Shown here: piece by piece, positions 4,034-7,913 of the stretch
Layout: each line of letters opens with the position of its first letter
Position numbering within the stretch: the stretch's first letter is position 1
Assembly (NCBI GenBank): GCA_021791015.1
Contig: JAJYFH010000029.1
Coordinates: 1 to 7,913, forward strand
Origin: a bacterium
Lineage (GTDB): Bacteria; Patescibacteriota; CPR2; UBA1875; JAJYID01
Reading direction: 5' to 3'
DNA: 7,913 nt
The notes under the pieces: model-generated
The model's database searches: none
What the model was told of the DNA's origin: nothing
The model's input: only the letters and a program-made list of their open reading frames with translations
Program-made: the position numbers and the translations under genes

Positions 4034-5392
4034 AGGATTCACAAAAACGAAATTATCAATACTCGCACTATTTGGAAATTCAAGATGTGGACCCTGCCAT
4101 GGGTCGTTCATTATCCAATGGCCTGGCGCGTATTCACCTGTTATAACGACAGAATGGACGTCGACGCCTGGTATGATATTTGAGCCAGAGGCAATGAAGG
4201 GTATGCGCCGATATGCTAAACTTTCAGCTTTTTGCCGCTCAGCAGATGTTGGTGCCCCTAAGTTACTGGTAACATTGAATTTGCCATAGAAATTTCCGTT
4301 TGGAATTAGATCCGCGCCGCTAAAGTGTGTTGATTCAGTTGCAAATTGAGGAGGTGTAATCATGTATCCGTATGCCTGGAATATCATAACTAGACTCGTT
4401 AATTTGCACCCCACCCAATAGATTGTATAATCCGTCCCATTGATATAATCATTTGGATACCAAGTCTGGTATATCTGAGGTACCTTGATTGGCCCTGATG
4501 ATCCACCGGACGACCCGGTGCCAGAGGATTGCGGTGTCGGGTTTGACGTATCCGGGGGCGCTTGTGGCGGTGGGGCTGGTGGATGAGCCAACGCATATTT
4601 TAATTGATTTACCTGAGCTGTTTTTTCATCAATTGAATTTTTATATTTTTGCCCCTCTCCATTTGCCTCATTTAAAAGCATTTGTTTCGCATATCTCTGA
4701 TTATCAAGGTTGGCTTTCTGGTTTAATTGGGTTTGTTGGAGGGCGGCTATTTGATTTTTTTTCTGCTGGATGTTGTTTTTGTTGTCTGACAGTTCTTTCT
4801 CGAGCCCCTTGATGGTGTCGATAGTGTCCTTGGTTTTCTCTTGTATAGTTTGCAGATATTCATCCCTATCCACAAAGTCCGAGAAACTGTTTGAGCCGGC
4901 GATCAGCTCAATTGGCGTGACATTTGAATTTTCATAAATTGTCACGAGCTGTTCGTTTAGGTCTGCCTTTTCGGCTTTGAGTTTGGCTTCATTTGCAGCG
5001 ATCTTGCCGTTTATGTCGGTGATTTGAGAATTTGCTGCATCTATCTGGGCTTGCGTGTCATTAATCTGTAACTGGACAATATTGATCTGGCCATCATAGA
5101 CCGCCACTTCGTCAGAGAATGTCTTAGCGTCTTTCTTCTTTGCATCAAGTTGGGTTTGCAGCTGGGCAATCTGAGTATTTAGGTTATCCACATCCGCCTG
5201 AGTGTAAGCATTGGCTGGCTTGTTTGTCGGGACAAAGATGATAGCCATCAAAAAAAGAGCCAAAACGCAAACAGCTCTATAGAGTTGGTTGTATAGAATT
5301 TTTTTGGTCCGCTTGAATGCCGGACAGATTTTTGTGTTTGTTTTTCCCAAATTCCCTTTTGAAATTTGGGAATTGGTTATTGGAAACTTCAT
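4028..5392 (-). CDS. Secreted coiled-coil (CwlO/PcsB-type) protein with C39-like cysteine peptidase domain and Pro/Ser/Gly linker
   Basis: This is a 454-residue paralogue of the gene at 2832-3995. The start at 5392 is chosen because GGAGG lies 8 nt upstream, whereas the longer frame from 5413 would place that site inside the coding region. The protein has an unusual 35-40-residue polar extension before the hydrophobic segment (about 40-54), with likely cleavage after KPANA (62). The coiled coil (about 65-265) bears YENSN and FSDFVDRDEYLQT (153-182). A flexible linker (270-300) is rich in Pro, then Ser/Gly. The C39-like domain has Gln309, Cys329 (VGCKLTSLVM), His413 (DVHSVVITGEY) and Asp430 (MNDPW). 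Cys329 is the only cysteine predicted in the mature protein. The likely role is cell-wall or peptide hydrolysis outside the membrane; the exact substrate is unknown. The VPTN-KP motif at the signal peptide end ties it most closely to its downstream neighbour. Confidence 0.9.
   Translation of the reverse strand: MKFPITNSQISKGNLGKTNTKICPAFKRTKKILYNQLYRAVCVLALFLMAIIFVPTNKPANAYTQADVDNLNTQIAQLQTQLDAKKKDAKTFSDEVAVYDGQINIVQLQINDTQAQIDAANSQITDINGKIAANEAKLKAEKADLNEQLVTIYENSNVTPIELIAGSNSFSDFVDRDEYLQTIQEKTKDTIDTIKGLEKELSDNKNNIQQKKNQIAALQQTQLNQKANLDNQRYAKQMLLNEANGEGQKYKNSIDEKTAQVNQLKYALAHPPAPPPQAPPDTSNPTPQSSGTGSSGGSSGPIKVPQIYQTWYPNDYINGTDYTIYWVGCKLTSLVMIFQAYGYMITPPQFATESTHFSGADLIPNGNFYGKFNVTSNLGAPTSAERQKAESLAYRRIPFIASGSNIIPGVDVHSVVITGEYAPGHWIMNDPWQGPHLEFPNSASIDNFVFVNPL
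5344..5372. repeat. 10-bp inverted repeat inside the N-terminal extension of the coiled-coil/C39-like gene
   Basis: TTCCCAAATT (5344-5353) is the exact reverse complement of AATTTGGGAA (5363-5372), with a 9-nt loop. It lies in codons 7-17 of the gene at 4028-5392, in the polar stretch ahead of the signal peptide, where the protein has no paralogue counterpart. Confidence 0.6.
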
Positions 5393-5400
5393 TTCCTCCC

Positions 5401-5405
5401 CCTCC
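5401..5405 (-). promoter_or_regulatory. Ribosome binding site deciding the start at 5392
   Basis: GGAGG lies 8 nt before ATGAAG. A second GGAGG (5399-5395 region) is too close to the ATG. This strong site argues against the in-frame ATG at 5413. Confidence 0.7.
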
Positions 5406-5411
5406 AAGCAC

Positions 5412-5471
5412 ATTATATCCTAAATATGTCATGTGCACAATATATCATAACAATTATCACCTCCCTGTCAA
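5412..5471 (-). promoter_or_regulatory. Promoter region of the coiled-coil/C39-like gene at 4028-5392 (two candidates)
   Basis: A consensus TTGACA (5471-5466) is followed after 16 nt by TATGAT (5449-5444). A second candidate has a perfect TATAAT (5417-5412) with TTGTGC (5440-5435) at a 17-nt spacing, but it would start almost at the ribosome binding site. The palindrome TGTGCACA (5432-5439) lies between the two -10 elements and overlaps the weak -35. Confidence 0.55.
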
Positions 5472-5520
5472 GATTTTTAGGTAATGTGCTTATGGTTAAT
5501 CTCACAAAAATCTCAAGCCA

Positions 5521-5571
5521 CAAGGTTCGACCTGTCAAGCAGGTTCGACCCGCCAAGCGGGTCGAACCTTG
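5521..5571. repeat. REP palindrome, copy A (after the transposase gene)
   Basis: The outer arms CAAGGTTCGACC (5521-5532) and GGTCGAACCTTG (5560-5571) are exact reverse complements. An alternative inner hairpin is also perfect: GGTTCGACCCGC (5542-5553) with GCGGGTCGAACC (5557-5568) around CAA. Copy B (6231-6281) matches at 47 of 51 positions, in the same orientation. Both are followed by TAAA. The CTTGTAAATA after this copy is repeated in tandem (5568-5587). Confidence 0.9.
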
Positions 5572-5589
5572 TAAATACTTGTAAATACA

Positions 5590-6210
5590 TCAGTCTAAAA
5601 TTACATCTTTCAGTATTTTTAAGGAATCGATCTTGTAGTCTTCGACGAATTGTTTGTATTCATGAGGGTTATTGAATTGTTCAAGGACGGCAGCCGGTTT
5701 GACCCAAGTAAGAGCGCTTTCATTATCCAAAAAATATTTATAGCTTGAGTAAGGATACTCTTCCAGTTTTTGGTTTATGTCTAATGGATTCATATGAATA
5801 TATCGCGAGAGATGTATGAGATATTCATCCTTATCAACCAGAGCAGCTTTATATGTTCCTTGAAAAAGACTACCCACTCGTTTGTATTTTTTGTTGAAGT
5901 AAGCGACATAAGCGTTTGAGATACTTCTCATAAATTCGGTCATGCCTGATTCGTCAAGCAATTTGATCAAAAAATGAAAGTGATTTGGCATCAGGCAGTA
6001 AGCAATAAGCTCTAGTGATTCCGACTTATCTTTGACGCGGGTGTATTCCATAAAGTCCGGTTTCTCTCCCGATAAAGAAAGTTCAAGGAGGCGGGTAAAA
6101 ACATGATAATCTTTCTTATCGGGGAAAATTGTCCGCTTTTCCACTCCGCGGTTATAGATATGATATATCTCATTCGGAGCAAACTTTTTAACTATATTTC
6201 TGCTAGGCAT
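5590..6210 (-). CDS. REP-associated tyrosine transposase (Y1 / IS200-like, RAYT)
   Basis: This encodes 206 residues of a single-strand-specific HUH nuclease of the Y1 family, the type that processes REP hairpins. The N-terminus (NEIYHIYNRGVEKRTIF, 13-29) and the core YCLMPNHFHFLI (71-82, metal-binding His77 and His79) are diagnostic. A helix with NAYVAYFNKKYKRVGSLFQG (99-118) follows and should hold the nucleophilic tyrosine, probably Tyr101 or Tyr104. The IHMNPL segment (138-143) is also typical. The gene stops at TGA, and no frameshift is seen. It sits between two near-identical 51-bp palindromes, which are very likely its substrates. It interrupts the row of secreted hydrolases. There is no Shine-Dalgarno sequence; the ATG lies 9 nt after a -10 box. 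Such genes are usually single-copy and domesticated with their REPs rather than free insertion sequences. Confidence 0.95.
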   Translation of the reverse strand: MPSRNIVKKFAPNEIYHIYNRGVEKRTIFPDKKDYHVFTRLLELSLSGEKPDFMEYTRVKDKSESLELIAYCLMPNHFHFLIKLLDESGMTEFMRSISNAYVAYFNKKYKRVGSLFQGTYKAALVDKDEYLIHLSRYIHMNPLDINQKLEEYPYSSYKYFLDNESALTWVKPAAVLEQFNNPHEYKQFVEDYKIDSLKILKDVILD

Positions 6211-6219
6211 AACATAAAC

Positions 6220-6248
6220 ATTATCTCTAACAAGGTTCGACCTGTCAA
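6220..6248 (-). promoter_or_regulatory. Promoter of the transposase gene, with its -35 inside REP copy B
   Basis: A consensus TTGACA (6248-6243), part of the REP palindrome, is followed after 17 nt by GATAAT (6225-6220, five of six). The ATG begins 9 nt further on, so the leader would be only a few bases. Copy A carries the same TTGACA (5538-5533) but only TGAGAT at the matching -10 position. Confidence 0.6.
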
Positions 6249-6281
6249 GCAGGTTTGACCCGCTATGCAGGTCGAACCTTG
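6231..6281. repeat. REP palindrome, copy B (before the transposase gene)
   Basis: The outer arms CAAGGTTCGACC (6231-6242) and GGTCGAACCTTG (6270-6281) are perfect. The centre differs from copy A at four positions, which weakens the inner hairpin. It begins 16 nt past the stop of the CHAP gene and could act as a 3'-end hairpin for that transcript while supplying the -35 of the transposase. Confidence 0.9.
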
Positions 6282-6297
6282 TAAAGCTTCTTCGAGG

Positions 6298-7584
6298 CTA
6301 GTTTATGTAGACTATGCCGTAGTCGTAGGGATTGATTACCCTTTCGTCGTAGGAGTATGGCGTCCAGTTGTATTCAGAAATCAGGATCGTGCCGTTTCCA
6401 TAGACCGCCTCAACGATCGCAACGTGGCCATAGCCTCCGATATATGGAAATACTGCAACCGCTCCCGGATTTGGTCCGCCGTTTGCCATGCCGGCCCATT
6501 GGGCTGCGTTACCCATAGCTCTTGGCACCGGCCGGCCGTGCGCGGCGCGCCACCAAGCAGCATATGATGTACATTCACCGATGAAGTATCCGTATGCGTC
6601 GGGCGTGTCTATTAAATTTGAAGGAGGCGGGTTGCCGTATGGATAGCCTCCGCCGCCGCCCGTCATGACATTCTCGGAAAACTGGGCTGACATAGCCGCC
6701 TTTTGGGCATAGAGGCTATTCAATTGACCCTGAAGGTTTGCGGCATCGGCGTTTGCCTGAGCCAGCAAATTATTTTTTAGCGCAAGCTGATTGTTTAAGC
6801 CCTGCTGCTCTAAAACCTGTTGGTGCTGCATAGTTTTTAGGCTCGCCATTTGCTTATCCAGGTCATGTCTCTGCTGATTCAGCTGATCCTGGATTGCTCG
6901 TATTTTGTCCACAACCTCCTTGGCTTTCAGCTGCATGGTCTGCAGGTATTCCGCCTGATCTACAAAATCCGAAAAGTTATTTGCCCCGGCTATTTGCTCG
7001 AGCGCCGGTGTATTGCTGTTTTCATAGATAACCGTCAGATATTCATTTAAAATATCTCTTTGTTTTTTAAGCTCAGCCTTGTTTGCGGCAATCTTTTGAT
7101 TTAGGTATTCTATGTCGGCTGTTGTCTTACTAATATCTCCTGCGGTCTGGTCAATCTGGGCCTGGAGAGCGGCCGCCTGATTATCGATAGCTGAGATCTC
7201 GTTTTGAATGGAATTTGCCTGCGCCTGTTTGGCATTTAAGCTGTTTGTCACTTGGTTGATCTGGCCATTTATCTGGTCGATGGTGGCGGCATTTGCTTGC
7301 TCCATGGTGCTTAAAGGAAGGACAAACAATAATAACATAGATACAAAAGAGATCCCCGTCGCTAAATCAGCTCTTAATCTTTTGCGGTTAAAAATTTTGA
7401 GCGACGACTTGTCTCTCAACCAGCGACTCGGCGGTGTACCTAAATTGCCTAGTTGACAAAACTTGACTGGATTCCCGCCTTCGCGGGAATGACAATCAGG
7501 GGTATGAATTTGATGCTTTTGTATTTTTTTAAATACTAGAGGGTTGCTTTTCCGGCCGTGCTTTCCCCTTTTTGTTCTACCCAT
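6298..7584 (-). CDS. Secreted coiled-coil (CwlO/PcsB-type) protein with C-terminal CHAP amidase/endopeptidase domain
   Basis: The frame encodes up to 428 residues. It is the third paralogue of the coiled-coil hydrolases. The signal peptide core is ISFVSMLLLFVLPL (about 78-91), with likely cleavage after EQANA (99). The coiled coil (about 100-300) carries YENSN and FSDFVDQAEYLQT (187-216). A Gly/Pro linker (309-323) leads to a CHAP domain with Cys338 in GECTSYAAW, His387 in GYGHVAIV and Glu404 in ISEYNW, a complete catalytic set. CHAP enzymes cleave peptidoglycan amide bonds; PcsB and SagA-like proteins with this layout act in cell separation. The start is uncertain: about 65 residues precede the signal peptide, and residues 31-39 (CHSREGGNP) are translated from a palindromic repeat. 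No ATG lies between the first Met and the signal core, so either the extension is real or a non-ATG start is used. The ATG at 7584 has only a weak purine-rich upstream stretch. Confidence 0.88.
   Translation of the reverse strand: MGRTKRGKHGRKSNPLVFKKIQKHQIHTPDCHSREGGNPVKFCQLGNLGTPPSRWLRDKSSLKIFNRKRLRADLATGISFVSMLLLFVLPLSTMEQANAATIDQINGQINQVTNSLNAKQAQANSIQNEISAIDNQAAALQAQIDQTAGDISKTTADIEYLNQKIAANKAELKKQRDILNEYLTVIYENSNTPALEQIAGANNFSDFVDQAEYLQTMQLKAKEVVDKIRAIQDQLNQQRHDLDKQMASLKTMQHQQVLEQQGLNNQLALKNNLLAQANADAANLQGQLNSLYAQKAAMSAQFSENVMTGGGGGYPYGNPPPSNLIDTPDAYGYFIGECTSYAAWWRAAHGRPVPRAMGNAAQWAGMANGGPNPGAVAVFPYIGGYGHVAIVEAVYGNGTILISEYNWTPYSYDERVINPYDYGIVYIN
7470..7493 (-). repeat. GTCATTCCCGC-type palindromic repeat inside the CHAP-gene reading frame
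   Basis: ATTCCCGC (7471-7478) and GCGGGAAT (7483-7490) form a perfect stem around CTTC, with the common flanks CTG and GACAA. It is read in frame without a stop as CHSREGGNP, a peptide well known from translations of this repeat type. It is therefore either an insertion tolerated in the N-terminal extension or evidence that translation starts further downstream. Confidence 0.85.
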
Positions 7585-7620
7585 TTATTCTTTCTGCAAT
7601 GCAGCGGTTAGTTGCCCAAT

Positions 7621-7647
7621 ATGTTTGTGTTTTTGAAGCACAAACAT
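7621..7647. repeat. 9-bp hairpin in the leader of the CHAP gene
   Basis: ATGTTTGTG (7621-7629) pairs perfectly with CACAAACAT (7639-7647) around a 9-nt loop. It lies between the likely promoter and the ATG at 7584, so it would be in the mRNA leader or act as an operator. It has no U-tract and is not a terminator. Confidence 0.5.
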
Positions 7648-7652
7648 CGACC

Positions 7653-7680
7653 ATTTTACATGATGGGAACCGTAGGTCAA
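7653..7680 (-). promoter_or_regulatory. Likely promoter of the CHAP gene
   Basis: TTGACC (7680-7675) and TAAAAT (7658-7653) are 16 nt apart, and each matches five of six consensus bases. The predicted start is near 7646, about 60 nt before the ATG at 7584. It lies downstream of the terminator at 7732-7782, which fits an independent transcription unit. Confidence 0.5.
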
Positions 7681-7731
7681 GCATGAGAGAGATGCGGGAA
7701 TCGTAGGAATCGCGGGAAATGTTGAAGGTGC

Positions 7732-7782
7732 AAAAACAAAAAAGGACACACCTTGCAAAATGCGAAAGCAAATAATGTCCTT
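7732..7782 (-). terminator. Rho-independent terminator of the gene at the right edge
   Basis: On the minus strand, AAGGACA (7782-7776) pairs with TGTCCTT (7748-7742), and a long T-rich run follows (7743-7732, broken by one G). The loop is about 27 nt and contains a smaller TTGC/GCAA stem. Its position 64 nt after the stop at 7846 fits the end of that gene. Confidence 0.65.
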
Positions 7783-7845
7783 GTTTCTACAAATAAAACA
7801 AGTGAAGCGGTAAAACAGCTAAAAATTTATTGCAAGCTTCTTTTG

Positions 7846-7913
7846 TTACAGCTTCTTTAGATATTTGCGGATTGCAACGGAGCTAGATGCGACACCTATC
7901 GTGATGCCGGCTG
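7846..7913 (-). CDS. 3' end of an unidentified leftward gene (partial)
   Basis: From the right edge, one minus-strand frame reads 21 codons, AGITIGVASSSVAIRKYLKKL, to a TAA at 7848-7846. The other two minus-strand frames stop within 10 codons. A Gly/Ala/Ser-rich stretch followed by a Lys-rich tail is protein-like, and a factor-independent terminator follows in the right orientation. The piece is too short to assign a family. Confidence 0.5.
   Translation of the reverse strand, partial: AGITIGVASSSVAIRKYLKKL

Noticed and set aside
2832..5392. Bacteriocin exporter or maturation system based on the C39-like domains
   Set aside because: The proteins have signal peptides and coiled coils rather than ABC transporter domains, and no small double-glycine peptide gene is seen nearby.
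5393..5413. Longer start for the coiled-coil/C39-like gene at 5413
   Set aside because: The strong GGAGG at 5405-5401 would then be coding. It is correctly placed for the ATG at 5392, and the 5413 ATG overlaps a TATAAT box.
5521..5571. tRNA-like GGTTCGA T-arm motif in the REP
   Set aside because: GGTTCGA resembles a T-loop, but there is no acceptor stem, D-arm or anticodon arm. The motif is simply part of the palindrome.
5590..5592. TGA read as glycine (alternative code 25)
   Set aside because: The TGA falls at the natural end of the transposase, and no conserved gene here needs an in-frame TGA to be read through.
5521..6281. CRISPR-like array
   Set aside because: There are only two direct repeats, separated by a transposase gene, with no regular spacers and no cas genes.

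Overview
The window looks like a bacterial chromosome fragment of moderate GC content, most likely from the Candidate Phyla Radiation (Patescibacteria). This placement is an inference. It rests on a bL27 without the cleaved N-terminal extension of Firmicutes, Gram-positive-style secreted coiled-coil cell-wall hydrolases, a REP-associated Y1 transposase, and intergenic palindromes of the GTCATTCCCGC type. In-frame stops are TAA, TAG and one TGA (transposase), and no conserved gene needs recoding, so the standard bacterial code fits. No rRNA, tRNA or CRISPR array is present.

Layout, left to right. The left edge may hold the 5' end of a leftward gene (1-57). rpmA (bL27, 159-443, plus strand) has its own promoter, framed by an 11-bp inverted repeat, and its own terminator. 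A repeat-rich 348-bp gap follows. Every other gene is on the minus strand. In transcription order these are: a tail of an unidentified gene at the right edge (7846-7913) with a terminator; a secreted coiled-coil/CHAP hydrolase (6298-7584); a REP-associated transposase (5590-6210) bracketed by two 51-bp palindromes; a secreted coiled-coil/C39-like protein (4028-5392); a second coiled-coil/C39-like protein (2832-3995); an S41 carboxyl-terminal processing protease (1388-2605); and rplI (bL9, 792-1241).

The biological centre is the set of three exported paralogues. Each has a signal peptide, a long coiled coil ending in the same YEN-N-----I-----FSDFVD--EYLQT signature (as in the CwlO/PcsB coiled-coil family), and then a cysteine-hydrolase domain: C39-like twice and CHAP once. 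The common front end probably provides the same docking or autoinhibition, for example by an FtsEX-like partner, while the back ends differ in substrate. The neighbouring S41 protease could process or degrade these hydrolases, as CTP proteases do for peptidoglycan hydrolases elsewhere. Both statements are inference.

The second theme is palindromic repeats. At least six complete GTCATTCC-type copies occur, one of them read through in frame near the start of the CHAP gene. A separate CAAGGTTCGACC-type palindrome flanks the transposase and appears again, diverged, in the leader of the S41 gene. Several good sigma70-type promoters are visible. Two of them place the start codon at or within a few bases of the expected transcription start (leaderless or nearly so), and one uses a -35 hexamer lying inside a REP palindrome.
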